Of a stretch of 64,000 bases of DNA, positions 26,708-35,418 are shown one piece after another. The notes beneath the pieces were generated by a model, which saw only the letters and a list, made by a program, of their open reading frames with translations, ran no database searches and was not told the origin of the DNA. The stretch is from the NCBI GenBank assembly GCA_016703745.1, contig JADJBK010000006.1, forward strand, positions 2,170,001-2,234,000. Reading direction: 5' to 3'. Source of the stretch: Nitrosomonas sp. (lineage in GTDB: Bacteria > Pseudomonadota > Gammaproteobacteria > Burkholderiales > Nitrosomonadaceae). The stretch's first letter is position 1; each line of letters begins with the position of its first letter. The translations under genes were made by a program, and so were the position numbers.

Positions 26708-27510
26708 GATTGTGTTTGCTGTTGTCTCTGTCTGACATGTTCGAATAAACAGATTGCCGCTGCAGCTGCAACATTTAACGATTCCGTCTTTCCTGGCATA
26801 ACGATCTTAATGCGTTTGCGAATTTGCTTTAGCAGCTCTTCTGATAGACCGTTTCCCTCATTTCCAAAAGCAAAAATGATCGGCTCCTGCAAATTGGCTT
26901 CATAGACGGAGATGGCATCATGTAAAGTTGTCGCTACAATTGCACCATCATAATCTTCCGCCAGTTTTATCAGGTCAGTGTCTTCATGCAGCCGTAAATG
27001 AAAATGCGCCCCCATGCCTGCGCGTAAGGTTTTGGGAGACCAGCAATCTGCGCAATCGGTCGATAAAAACACATCACTTACGCTTGCAGCAGCAGCAGAT
27101 CGTAATATTGAACCTAGATTTCCAGGATCTTGGATAGTTTCCAGCATGACTCCAAATGAGCAATTCCTGATCCCAGTAATCAGTGGGGGTGACGGCATCC
27201 GTATTAATGCCAAAATGCCAGCCGGTGTTTGTACAGAAGAAATTTTCTTAAATAAAGTATTGCTAAACATCCAGCAATTTGGAGATAGTGTCGCCTCTAC
27301 CTGCCTGATTGTATGGCTGATTTCTTGGTTTTGACTGCCGGACTCGCTAACAATTAAGTGAAGTAACTCGCCTCCACTTGTAAGGCAGGATTCAACTAAA
27401 TGCACACCATCCAGTATCGTCAACTTTTCTGATTGGCGATAAATCGAGGACGTTTGCAGTTTCAGTATTTTTTTATAAAGAGGATGCTCGCGCGATGAAA
27501 TGCAACGCAT
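26704..27510 (-). CDS. TrmH-family RNA 2'-O-methyltransferase
   Basis: A 268-aa SPOUT enzyme with an N-terminal substrate-binding domain (ILDGVHLVESCLTSG) and the three knot motifs: ETIQDPGNLGSILRSAAA, AFGNEGNGLS and SLNVAAAAAICLFE. It methylates a ribose in rRNA or tRNA using SAM; the exact target (23S, as RlmB, or another) cannot be read from the sequence. It is convergent with tatC. Confidence 0.88.
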   Translation of the reverse strand: MRCISSREHPLYKKILKLQTSSIYRQSEKLTILDGVHLVESCLTSGGELLHLIVSESGSQNQEISHTIRQVEATLSPNCWMFSNTLFKKISSVQTPAGILALIRMPSPPLITGIRNCSFGVMLETIQDPGNLGSILRSAAAASVSDVFLSTDCADCWSPKTLRAGMGAHFHLRLHEDTDLIKLAEDYDGAIVATTLHDAISVYEANLQEPIIFAFGNEGNGLSEELLKQIRKRIKIVMPGKTESLNVAAAAAICLFEHVRQRQQQTQS

Positions 27511-27589
27511 ACTGTCATAATATCAAAAGTCGAATTATGACAGTATAGCGGTGGAGATGTTGACTAGACAAAGATTATTAACTCATACC

Positions 27590-27763
27590 TTAGTTCTCTA
27601 GCGCTCTAGGTTTGCCGCCACCCTCTTGAGCACTATCTGGAATTTGATGGAATGGCTGTATCGTCTTGCCATAAGCTTCAGGATCTGGTCCTTCTGGTGC
27701 GGAAGGTTTACATGCGACTAGCGCTAACGCCATGGCTACCCCGATAATTAATTTAATATTCAT
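27590..27763 (-). CDS. Small lipoprotein (57 aa)
   Basis: A short gene with ATG at 27763 and stop at 27590-27592. The protein MNIKLIIGVAMALALVAC is followed by KPSAPEGPDPEAYG: a signal peptide, a lipobox ALVAC with the lipidated Cys near residue 18, then a Pro/Gly-rich tail of about 40 residues. It probably sits in the outer membrane. There is no strong Shine-Dalgarno and no recognised family. Confidence 0.6.
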   Translation of the reverse strand: MNIKLIIGVAMALALVACKPSAPEGPDPEAYGKTIQPFHQIPDSAQEGGGKPRALEN

Positions 27764-27877
27764 GGTTATCTCTCTTCATATTTAAGTTATCAAACTCAAT
27801 TTATTTGCTGCAGTGCGCAATATGAATGAAACGGGCATGAACGGTATTGATTAGGGTCAAATTTCTAGCTTTTAATA

Positions 27878-28023
27878 GGCTATGTCATCGTTAGTTAGTG
27901 GTTGTTATGTAACCAAATGAATTTAAATAAAAATATCAATTATTGGTTTTTTGGCTAATGGCTTGTTTATAAATGATAAATAGTGTTTATTTGCAGTGAC
28001 CAACAATTAACGATGACATAGCC
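27878..28023. mobile_element. 146-bp MITE with 8-bp target duplication
   Basis: Terminal inverted repeats GGCTATGTCATCGTTA at both ends (16 bp perfect, imperfect pairing beyond) enclose AT-rich, non-coding DNA. It is flanked on each side by TTTTAATA (27870-27877 and 28024-28031), a perfect 8-bp target-site duplication. It is a non-autonomous derivative; the parent IS is not in the window. Confidence 0.85.
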
Positions 28024-28289
28024 TTTTAATATTAACCCAGGTTGAAAAATGATAAAAATGGCGATAAATTCGCACCAGGTGCTTCCGTGTGTGTGGGGGG
28101 AGGGGGCTTTAATGCTCGAAGGGCGGTAGATGATTAAATGAGCTGACTTTATCGTCAGCTATAATCAGGCCCATAACATGGCTTTGATTATAAACTCTAT
28201 TTTCAAGTTCTTTTAAGTATGACTGCTCTAATTGACAGGTTTATGGCAGCAGGTCAAGAATAATACAGTCACTCAAAAATGAAATGCGT

Positions 28290-28365
28290 TGGCGTCCCCA
28301 AGGGGATTCGAACCCCTGTTACCGCCGTGAAAGGGCGATGTCCTAGGCCTCTAGACGATGGGGAC
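28290..28365 (-). tRNA. tRNA-Glu (anticodon TTC)
   Basis: 76 nt including an encoded 3' CCA. The acceptor stem GTCCCCA pairs with TGGGGAC, the anticodon loop is CTTTCAC with TTC, and the T-loop is GGTTCGAATCC. It is very close to the E. coli tRNA-Glu sequence. It lies 26 bp downstream of tRNA-Ala and is probably co-transcribed with it. Confidence 0.97.
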
Positions 28366-28391
28366 CAAGATAAAAAGAATATGCCGATCAC

Positions 28392-28467
<76 letters not shown>

Positions 28468-28484
28468 GGCTAAACAGAAGGGCG

Positions 28485-28513
28485 ATTATACCGATCTGAC
28501 CTTCGAATGTAAA
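28485..28513 (-). promoter_or_regulatory. Sigma-70 promoter of the tRNA operon
   Basis: On the minus strand TTTACA (28513-28508), 17 bp, then TATAAT (28490-28485), about 18 bp before the 5' end of tRNA-Ala. Confidence 0.75.
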
Positions 28514-28548
28514 GTAACATGGGTCTATGTTCCAGGGCAATCGTGCTT

Positions 28549-28960
28549 AAAAGTGCTTGAAAATAGAATATAGATAAGGTAATGACTTTATCATTTTGAT
28601 TTTAAATGATAGTAAAAGTAAAATCTTCAATTATCCATCACTTTTCGAGCATTCAGGCCCCCTGTGTAAACAGACAAAAGAAGCGCCAGCTACAAGATAT
28701 TTTCTTTATCAGCATCTGCGCTACGATTTTTGGTGCAGGCGCATTGGGCTATAGAGAACAATTTGTACTGGGCTCTTGTATACTTTGATGAAGATAGTAA
28801 TCTGGCTCGCAAGGGGCATATTGCTGCGAATCTGGCTGTTATTTGGCATGTCGCCCTGAATCTGGTCAAGGCCAAAAAATATCCACAGTTGGCATCAAGA
28901 TCAAACGGTTAAAATCCGGATGGGATAATGACTATTTATGCCAGATTATTGATGAGGTTA
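28549..28960 (+). pseudogene. ISAs1-family deletion remnant, copy 2
   Basis: It starts with the end TTAAAAGTGCTTGAAAATAG. An ATG at 28606 opens the ISAs1 N-terminus (SSIIHHFSSIQAPCVNRQ, LQDIFFISICATIFGAGA), which passes almost directly into the C-terminal region in a shifted frame (AHWAIENNLYWALVYFDEDS, ARKGHIAANLAVIWHVALNL, then GIKIKRLKSGWDNDYL). About two thirds of the transposase, including the catalytic core, is deleted. It is related to copy 1 at 11310-11735. Confidence 0.7.
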
Positions 28961-28967
28961 AGCTCGA

Positions 28968-28998
28968 TTACTCTGGCATTGCTTGCCAGAGTTTTTTA
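28968..28998 (+). terminator. Hairpin with T-run before the exported-protein gene
   Basis: CTCTGGCA TTGCT TGCCAGAG followed by TTTTTT, ending 14 bases before the ATG at 29012. As a plus-strand terminator it would end transcripts coming from the ISAs1 remnant and insulate, or attenuate, the next gene. Confidence 0.6.
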
Positions 28999-29011
28999 AC
29001 GGAGGGACTTA

Positions 29012-29545
29012 ATGTTTTGTTGCAAACTGGGCAATCCATCACGGATAGTCGGCTTTTCAATTATTCTAATGATAGGGTTCTCCTGCGTGCTGGCGGATGG
29101 GCCTGTGGTGAGTCATATTCACTGTTCGGACTCAATTACGGCAGAGCACGCAGAGAGCAGCACGGAACAACAGCCCGAACATCTCTGTAGTCCGAAAGTT
29201 CATTCTGGTAATTCTCCGCTAGCAATTGAGTTACCTGAAAAAATAAAAGATCAGCTCAAAATAGATGCCGGCTTCGGGTGGGGAATTTTTAATGGCAATA
29301 TCTATAACGGAAATAGCGAATATGTGATTACGCGATTAGTCGTCAGCATGGAACCCATTCACGATGGGCATCACATGGAAATGGTCGGAGATATGTCACA
29401 TGGGATAAAAATCCATCAGATCGACCTGAGTCTTGCTCCCTTGACCCGAGGAGCTCTATCAATGGTGCTGCATGAGGAAGATGCGCATATACATAATTTT
29501 AAATGGGAAATAGTTAAGGTTTTCGGATATAAGCAAAAAATATAA
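29012..29545 (+). CDS. Exported protein, unknown family
   Basis: A 177-aa protein. The N-terminus MFCCKLGNPSRIVGFSIILM with IGFSCVLADG looks like a signal peptide. The region 34-65 has scattered His and Cys (SHIHCSD, EHLCSPKVH). The C-terminal 110 aa (GFGWGIFNGNIYNGNSEYVI, MVGDMSHGIKIHQIDLS) look like a compact beta-rich domain. ACGGAGGGACTTA gives a strong ribosome site. A hairpin lies just upstream. The family was not recognised; the Cys/His content could mean metal or disulfide chemistry, which is inference. Confidence 0.6.
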   Translation: MFCCKLGNPSRIVGFSIILMIGFSCVLADGPVVSHIHCSDSITAEHAESSTEQQPEHLCSPKVHSGNSPLAIELPEKIKDQLKIDAGFGWGIFNGNIYNGNSEYVITRLVVSMEPIHDGHHMEMVGDMSHGIKIHQIDLSLAPLTRGALSMVLHEEDAHIHNFKWEIVKVFGYKQKI

Positions 29546-29630
29546 TCTGGATTCACTGGATGGGCTGGTCGCAATTCAATCCACGGAATGTAACTCGACC
29601 AGTATTCGCGGCATTGCTCTTCGTGATGGT

Positions 29631-30305
29631 TCAGATCAGCCCGCGCTCAGCAAAAGACACCACTTCTTCACTGCCAATAACAAAATGATCCAGCACACGA
29701 ACATCCACCAATGCCAGAGCTTGTTTGAGGGATTGTGTCAGCATCTCGTCAGCCTTACTGGGTTCTGCCAAACCGGAAGGATGGTTATGTGCAAGAATGA
29801 CGGCAGCAGCATTGTGGAATAGCGCGCGCTTGACGACTTCTCTAGGATAAACGCTTGCCTGGGTCAAAGTGCCACGGAATAATTCCTCGGTTACTATCGT
29901 GCGATGCTGCCCATCAAGAAAAATAACAGTAAATATTTCGTGTGGCTTCGATCGCATGCTTAATCGCAGGTAATCTTTGACAGACTGGGGAGAGTCCATG
30001 ATTGCACCCTGCTTGATCTGCTCGGCAAGCGCACGGCGAGCCATTTCCATAACAGCCTGAAGTTGGGCATACTTGGCTGGACCCATGCCTGGTTGCTGAC
30101 TGAAGGTCACCAGGTCCGCCATGCACAATTTTGTTAAACTGCCGAAATGGGTCAATAATTCCCGCGCCAACTCGACAGCATTTTTACCGGCAATCCCTGT
30201 GCGCAGAAATATGGCGAGCAACTCTGCATCAGAGAGATGCGCTGCCCCTTTATGAATTAATTTTTCACGTGGCCGCTCTGCTTCCGGCCAATCGGTAATT
30301 GCCAT
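29631..30305 (-). CDS. radC: RadC/JAB-domain protein
   Basis: 224 aa. An N-terminal helix-hairpin-helix region (LLAIFLRTGIAGKNAVELA, FSQQPGMGPAKYAQLQAVM) is followed by a JAMM/MPN domain with EL, HNHPSGLAEPSKAD and DHFVIG, so the metal ligands appear complete. The family was named for DNA repair but the molecular role is not established. It is divergent from coaBC with 82 bp between starts. Confidence 0.92.
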   Translation of the reverse strand: MAITDWPEAERPREKLIHKGAAHLSDAELLAIFLRTGIAGKNAVELARELLTHFGSLTKLCMADLVTFSQQPGMGPAKYAQLQAVMEMARRALAEQIKQGAIMDSPQSVKDYLRLSMRSKPHEIFTVIFLDGQHRTIVTEELFRGTLTQASVYPREVVKRALFHNAAAVILAHNHPSGLAEPSKADEMLTQSLKQALALVDVRVLDHFVIGSEEVVSFAERGLI

Positions 30306-30390
30306 ATAAAATGAATCCTTTGGAAATGAATTTACTGACTATGAGAAACGGCAGTTTCTTTCGGAAATGTATGGGTAACGACAGAGCATG

Positions 30391-31641
30391 ATGGATATTC
30401 ATACCCAATTTAAGGGGAGGCGAGTGCTGCTGGGAATAACGGGTGGGATTGCAGCGTACAAGTCAGCAGAGTTGGTGCGCCTGCTGGTTCAAGAAGGATT
30501 CGCCGTGCAAGTTGTCATGACCGAATCCGCCTGTCATTTTATTGGCCCGATAACCCTGCAAGGGTTGTCGGGAAAAAAGGTCTTCACAGATCTTTGGGAT
30601 ACCGGAATTTCAAACAGTATGGCGCACATCGAGCTCTCTCGCAGCGTAGATGCCATTCTGGTTGCGCCCGCAAGCGCAGATTTTATTGCCAAATTAGCAC
30701 ATGGTCTGGCTGACGATTTATTGTCAACACTTTGCTTGGCCAGAAATTGCCCACTATGGGTTGCGCCGGCGATGAATCTACAAATGTGGGAAAATCCGAC
30801 CACGGTGCGAAATCTGCAAACCTTGCGCCAGGATGGCATTGCTGTATTTGGACCGGAGAGCGGTTCGCAGGCCTGTGGCGAGACTGGTGCGGGTCGCATG
30901 TCGGAGCCTGCCGCTCTGCTGAGTGCAATTCGAGCAAAATTCCTGACAAAATCTCTGAGCAGCCTGAATGGTAAGCGCGTATTGATCACTGCCGGGCCGA
31001 CTTTTGAAGCCATCGATACAGTTCGGGGGCTTACCAATCGAAGCTCAGGAAAAATGGGGCTCGCCATGGCACAGGCTGCACTCGATGCCGGGGCGCAGGT
31101 GACGTTAATTTGTGGGCCAATTTGCTTGCCTTGCCCTGCAGTGAATAAACAAATTAACGTAAGCAGTGCCGAAGAAATGTTTACTGCCGTCAAAAATGGA
31201 ATTGAAAATAAGGATATTTTTATCAGCGTCGCAGCAGTGGCGGATTACCGTCCAGTCGAAACGTATCCGCACAAACTAAAAAAACAGAAAGATATACTGA
31301 CGCTGTCACTGGTTCCCAATCCGGATATTCTGCGTTATGTGGCAAGTTTGCCTCATGCTCCGTTTTGTGTGGGATTCGCCGCCGAGACAGAACAGATCGA
31401 GCAGCATGCCGAGTCAAAAAGACGCGACAAGAAGCTGCCATTAATCGTCGCCAACGATGCGCGTTCGGCTATCGGTTCGGATGATAGCGCCCTGATTCTA
31501 ATTGATGACGATGGAGTTCATCCATTGCCAACCGCAGCAAAAAATGTGCAAGCCGCACATGTTATGGCGCATATCGCCAAACTATATGCCCAATATCCCA
31601 AACACGATCTATCCAGCCAATCCAAAAATGAACCCCATTGA
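30391..31641 (+). CDS. coaBC: Bifunctional CoaBC (phosphopantothenoylcysteine synthetase/decarboxylase)
   Basis: About 416 aa. The N-terminal flavin-dependent decarboxylase CoaC (GRRVLLGITGGIAAYKSAEL, catalytic His in MAHIELSR, PAMNLQMW, and ACGETGAGRM) is followed by the CoaB ligase (RVLITAGPTFEAIDTVRGLT, NRSSGKMGLAMAQAA). Together they turn 4'-phosphopantothenate into 4'-phosphopantetheine. ATG 30391 is the second of two tandem start codons. It overlaps dut by 14 bases, a common pairing. Confidence 0.95.
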   Translation: MDIHTQFKGRRVLLGITGGIAAYKSAELVRLLVQEGFAVQVVMTESACHFIGPITLQGLSGKKVFTDLWDTGISNSMAHIELSRSVDAILVAPASADFIAKLAHGLADDLLSTLCLARNCPLWVAPAMNLQMWENPTTVRNLQTLRQDGIAVFGPESGSQACGETGAGRMSEPAALLSAIRAKFLTKSLSSLNGKRVLITAGPTFEAIDTVRGLTNRSSGKMGLAMAQAALDAGAQVTLICGPICLPCPAVNKQINVSSAEEMFTAVKNGIENKDIFISVAAVADYRPVETYPHKLKKQKDILTLSLVPNPDILRYVASLPHAPFCVGFAAETEQIEQHAESKRRDKKLPLIVANDARSAIGSDDSALILIDDDGVHPLPTAAKNVQAAHVMAHIAKLYAQYPKHDLSSQSKNEPH

Positions 31642-32077
31642 TTTTAAAATACTGGACGCACGCCTCAACGATTTCCCGCCGACATATGCCACGCCGGGAT
31701 CGGCGGGAATCGATCTGCGCGCGTGCCTTGAAGAAAAAATGTTGCTTCACCCCGGCGAAACCAGCCTCATTCCGACAGGTATTGCGATTCACCTTGCTGA
31801 TCCCGGCCTGGCAGCCATGATTCTGCCACGCTCTGGACTTGGGCATAAGCATGGCATTGTACTCGGCAATCTTGTTGGATTAATTGATTCAGACTATCAA
31901 GGTGAAATTCTGGTTTCGTGCTGGAATCGCGGGCATCACACATTCGAACTCAACCCGCTGGAACGAATTGCGCAGCTTGTCATCGTACCGGTCATCCAGG
32001 CGAATTTCCGCCTTGTTGAAATATTTAGTCCAAGCGAACGTGGTTCAGGTGGCTTTGGCAGTACGGGTACATGCTAA
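31628..32077 (+). CDS. dut: Deoxyuridine 5'-triphosphate nucleotidohydrolase
   Basis: A 149-aa trimeric dUTPase with all five motifs: PGSAGIDLRA, PRSGLGHKHG, GLIDSDYQGE, ERIAQLVIVPV and RGSGGFGSTG. It removes dUTP and supplies dUMP. The start at ATG 31628 was chosen because the longer frame overlaps coaBC without conserved content. It overlaps the next gene by 7 bases. Confidence 0.96.
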   Translation: MNPIDFKILDARLNDFPPTYATPGSAGIDLRACLEEKMLLHPGETSLIPTGIAIHLADPGLAAMILPRSGLGHKHGIVLGNLVGLIDSDYQGEILVSCWNRGHHTFELNPLERIAQLVIVPVIQANFRLVEIFSPSERGSGGFGSTGTC

Positions 32078-32526
32078 AACAAATAATTTTGTTTGTGCTA
32101 CTGGTGGCAGGATTGGGGGAAGTCGCCCTGGCTGATAACACATGGCTACCCGTCGTTGATCTGAATATAGCAGGTCAAACTATTTCAGCAGAAGTCGCTG
32201 CCACACCTGCCGCTCTTGCCGCTGGATTGATGTACCGCCAGCACCTGATTGAAAATGGTGGCATGTTGTTCATTTTCCCCAAAGCGGGCATCCACGCGAT
32301 GTGGATGAAAAACACGCAGATTCCTCTCAGTGTCGCGTTCATTGATGCCGAGGGTATCATTATCAACATGGCAGACATGGAGCCGAATACTCTCAAATTA
32401 CATTATTCGGCAAAAGAAACCAGCTTTGCACTGGAAATGAAACAGGGCTGGTTTGCTAAACATGATATCCAGGCAGGCGATCAGATACAGGGATTCGATG
32501 ACATAAAAAACAGCGTCCAGCCTTAG
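32071..32526 (+). CDS. DUF192 exported protein
   Basis: 151 aa with a signal peptide (MLKQIILFVLLVAGLGEVAL) and a DUF192 domain: AAGLMYRQHLIENGGMLFIF, MWMKNTQIPLSVAFIDAEG and MKQGWFAKHDIQAGDQI. Periplasmic; the biochemical role is unknown. It overlaps the dut stop and is probably the last gene of coaBC-dut-DUF192. It is convergent with ffh. Confidence 0.85.
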   Translation: MLKQIILFVLLVAGLGEVALADNTWLPVVDLNIAGQTISAEVAATPAALAAGLMYRQHLIENGGMLFIFPKAGIHAMWMKNTQIPLSVAFIDAEGIIINMADMEPNTLKLHYSAKETSFALEMKQGWFAKHDIQAGDQIQGFDDIKNSVQP

Positions 32527-32531
32527 TCGTT

Positions 32532-33881
32532 CTATCGCATTTGCGGAAACATTCCTTTAACCGCACGCATCATTTTTGACATACCGCCCTTGTTAATCAT
32601 TTTCATCATCTTGCGCGTTTGTTCAAACTGGGCAAGCAGTCGATTGATCTCCTGTATCGAGACGCCAGAACCTGCAGCAATACGGCGTTTACGTGATGCT
32701 TTCAGAAGCTCCGGTTTAACCCGTTCCTGTGGCGTCATGGAGTTGATAATGCCCTCACTGCGATGGATGATTTTTTCATCAACATTCATGTTTCGCGCTG
32801 CCTGCGCAAGCTGGTGCGGCATTTTTTCGAGCATGGCATTCATGCCACCCATTTTTTTCATTTGCTGGAATTGCTGTGCGAAATCATTCAGATCAAAACT
32901 CTTGCCAGATTTCATTTTCTTCATCAGGCGTTCAGCTTCTTTCTGATCTGAGGTACGTTGTGCATCCTCGATCAGGCCTAGCACATCACCCATTCCTAGA
33001 ATACGGGAGGCCATCCGTTCTGGGTAAAATGGCTCCAGTCCATCCAGTTTTTCAGCAACACCGGCAAACTTGACTGGTTTTCCGGTGACGTGCCTGACCG
33101 AAAGTGCTGCACCGCCGCGTGCATCGCCATCGAGTTTGGTAAGAATGACGCCGGTTAGTGGCAACGTATCAGCAAATGCTTTTGCGGTATTGACCGCATC
33201 CTGCCCCTGCATTGCATCCACGACGAACAAGGTTTCAATCGGTTTTAGCAGGCGTTCCAGCTCGCTTATTTCCTGCATCATGGCTTCATCGATACCCAAT
33301 CGTCCAGCGGTATCGACGATTACCACATCCATATGGTGTCTGCGCGCGTAATCCATCGCTGCGCTGCAGATTTCTGCAGGCAGTTGTCCAGTCTGTACCG
33401 GAAAAAATTCTGCTCCAACCTGCTTGGAAAGGAGCTCCAGCTGCTCAATTGCGGCGGGGCGGTAAATATCACAGGACACCAGCATCACTTTTTTCTTTTT
33501 CTGTGTCATCAGCCATTTGGCAAGCTTGCCGCTGCTGGTGGTTTTACCTGCGCCCTGTAATCCTGCCATTAAAATAACGGCTGGTGGGGTTACATTAAGA
33601 TTGAGTTCGGCTTTTTCGCCGCCCATGATGGTGATCAGTTCCTGGTGCACAATACCGATCAATGCTTGCCCAGGGGATAGACTATCCAGCACTTCCTGGC
33701 CAATTGCCCGTTGTTTGATTTGCTCAATGAACACCTTGATAACCGGTAACGCCACATCGGCTTCCAATAATGCCATCCGAACCTCACGCAGCGCATCCTG
33801 CATGTTGTTTTCAGTCAGACGTGCCTCGCCGCGCAAGGTCTTCATTACGCCCGACAGGCGTTCGGTTAAATTGTCAAACAT
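32532..33881 (-). CDS. ffh: Signal recognition particle protein Ffh
   Basis: 449 aa. N domain (1-85), GTPase G domain with GLQGAGKTTSSGKLA, DTAGRLGID, TKLDGDARGGAALS, and a methionine-rich M domain (about 300-449: QQMKKMGGMNAMLEKMP, RIAAGSGVSIQEINRLL). It binds 4.5S RNA and targets nascent membrane proteins to FtsY. It is divergent from the CcsA-like gene, the usual neighbour. Confidence 0.97.
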   Translation of the reverse strand: MFDNLTERLSGVMKTLRGEARLTENNMQDALREVRMALLEADVALPVIKVFIEQIKQRAIGQEVLDSLSPGQALIGIVHQELITIMGGEKAELNLNVTPPAVILMAGLQGAGKTTSSGKLAKWLMTQKKKKVMLVSCDIYRPAAIEQLELLSKQVGAEFFPVQTGQLPAEICSAAMDYARRHHMDVVIVDTAGRLGIDEAMMQEISELERLLKPIETLFVVDAMQGQDAVNTAKAFADTLPLTGVILTKLDGDARGGAALSVRHVTGKPVKFAGVAEKLDGLEPFYPERMASRILGMGDVLGLIEDAQRTSDQKEAERLMKKMKSGKSFDLNDFAQQFQQMKKMGGMNAMLEKMPHQLAQAARNMNVDEKIIHRSEGIINSMTPQERVKPELLKASRKRRIAAGSGVSIQEINRLLAQFEQTRKMMKMINKGGMSKMMRAVKGMFPQMR

Positions 33882-34053
33882 AGTAGCTCCTGGTTAGAAT
33901 TTTGCTGTGAGGTAATGATAAGTCCCGCTTTAATAGCTGATAAACTAAACACTTTAATTTATGCTCGAGCAATAACACATCATCCTTTATCGAAGGATGT
34001 CTCGAAGGCATCAGCGTGTTTATCTTGCGGTTTATCTATCTATTTGTCGACAC

Positions 34054-34887
34054 ATGTTCAGTATTTTAACTTATCTTCTTGTCGCAACGCTTTATGGATT
34101 GGCTGGATGGTATTTTTGGCGCGTAACGAACAGGCGAACCCCTGAAACGCGAACTCAAAAGGCGGATGTCAAATCAGTGCAACTCATTTTGTTGGTGCCG
34201 CTGGTATTGCATGGTTCGGTTCTTTATCAGTCGATCTTTGTGGATGGGTTGCTCAGCTTTGGTGTGGGAAATGCGGTTTCTGCGATTGTCTGGATTGCGG
34301 CACTCATCTATTGGCTGTCCGGGTTTTTATCCGCGCTGCAGGGTTTGCAGAATCTAATGGCACCCCTCTCATTCATTGCCGCAGTGGCAGTTCTGGTGCC
34401 GCTACTGTTCCCTGTTACGCATCCGTTAGCGCATACCGAACTCGCTGTATTTAAGGCACACTTGCTGGCGGCAATGCTCGCCTATGGTTTTTTCACGATT
34501 GCCGCACTGCACGCATTGCTGATGACAGCGCTGGAGCGCCACTTGCATCAATCTGCCGGATTATCGCTACTCAGCCGCCTGCCACCATTGCTGGTTATGG
34601 AGAAAATGCTGTTTCGGCTGGTCTGGACCGGTTTCATCCTGTTAAGCCTGACACTATTCAGTGGTATTTTTTTCTCACAGGAAATATTCGGCCAATCGCT
34701 GACTTTCACCCACAAAACCCTGTTTGGTATCATTTCCTGGATTATTTTCGCAGCGCTGCTGGCGGGTAGACATTTCTACGGATGGCGTGGTCGCACCGCC
34801 ATCCGCTGGACGTTGACCGGATTCGTCATTCTCGTATTAGCCTATATCGGCAGTAAATTTGTGCTGGAAGTTATTCTGAGTCGGTAA
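34054..34887 (+). CDS. CcsA/YpjD-like cytochrome c assembly membrane protein
   Basis: A 277-aa protein with about eight membrane helices (MFSILTYLLVATLYGLAGWY, LILLVPLVLHGSVLYQSIF, LAAMLAYGFFTIAALHALLM). The C-terminus has FTHKTLFGIISWIIFAALL and RHFYGWRGRTA, which carry the histidines of the cytochrome C assembly domain. The tryptophan-rich WWD motif is not evident, as in the YpjD subgroup. ATG 34054 was chosen; the longer frame adds an unlikely N-terminus. The role in haem handling is inferred from the family. Confidence 0.82.
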   Translation: MFSILTYLLVATLYGLAGWYFWRVTNRRTPETRTQKADVKSVQLILLVPLVLHGSVLYQSIFVDGLLSFGVGNAVSAIVWIAALIYWLSGFLSALQGLQNLMAPLSFIAAVAVLVPLLFPVTHPLAHTELAVFKAHLLAAMLAYGFFTIAALHALLMTALERHLHQSAGLSLLSRLPPLLVMEKMLFRLVWTGFILLSLTLFSGIFFSQEIFGQSLTFTHKTLFGIISWIIFAALLAGRHFYGWRGRTAIRWTLTGFVILVLAYIGSKFVLEVILSR

Positions 34888-34896
34888 TATTCCCAG

Positions 34897-35418
34897 GTGA
34901 GAAAAGCCAAACCAACAAATAATTGCTCGATATATCAAGCCAAGATACTGACCTCATTCGCAGTATTGGGTATCAAAACCGATGCCGAGTGGCTAACGGA
35001 TATCGATTATCTACCGCTAGATACGCCTTTGTTACCTCCCATCAATGTGGTAGCTGCCGAGGCTTGTAGCCAGCTGCAAGCTTATCTGCAAAATCCGCGC
35101 GTAATTTTTGATCTACCGCTGCACATCAGCGGCACACAGCATCAGCAAAGAGTCTGGCAGCAGATTCAGGCAATTCCACCCGGTACAACTCGTAGCTATG
35201 CCGAATTTGCCAACTTGTTGCACAGCAGCCCACGTGCGGTTGGACAGGCATGCGGCGCAAACCGATTACCGATTGTTATTCCCTGCCATCGCGTCATCGC
35301 CAAGAACGGTAGCCTGGGAGGGTTCATGCATGCCAGTGATGGTATGCCACTCATGATCAAACAGTGGCTGCTGTCACATGAACGTAACCGTCCAACGCTC
35401 CCATCTACGCAATCATAA
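34897..35418 (+). CDS. ogt: Methylated-DNA--protein-cysteine methyltransferase, tail replaced by IS66 end
   Basis: A 173-aa O6-alkylguanine repair protein. It has the active-site IPCHRVIAKNGSLGGF (acceptor Cys), the helix-turn-helix with SYAEFANLL, and RAVGQACGANRLPI. The start is GTG 34897. From codon 163 the sequence comes from the IS66 terminal repeat starting at 35384, so the last ten or so residues (RPTLPSTQS) are IS-encoded; the original C-terminus after LLSHE was short in homologues, so activity may survive. Confidence 0.88.
   Translation: MRKAKPTNNCSIYQAKILTSFAVLGIKTDAEWLTDIDYLPLDTPLLPPINVVAAEACSQLQAYLQNPRVIFDLPLHISGTQHQQRVWQQIQAIPPGTTRSYAEFANLLHSSPRAVGQACGANRLPIVIPCHRVIAKNGSLGGFMHASDGMPLMIKQWLLSHERNRPTLPSTQS

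Noticed and set aside
28141..28160. AGCTGAC/GTCAGCT hairpin as terminator of the tRNA operon
   Set aside because: The hairpin is real but there is no T-run after it on the minus strand and it is 130 bp away from tRNA-Glu.
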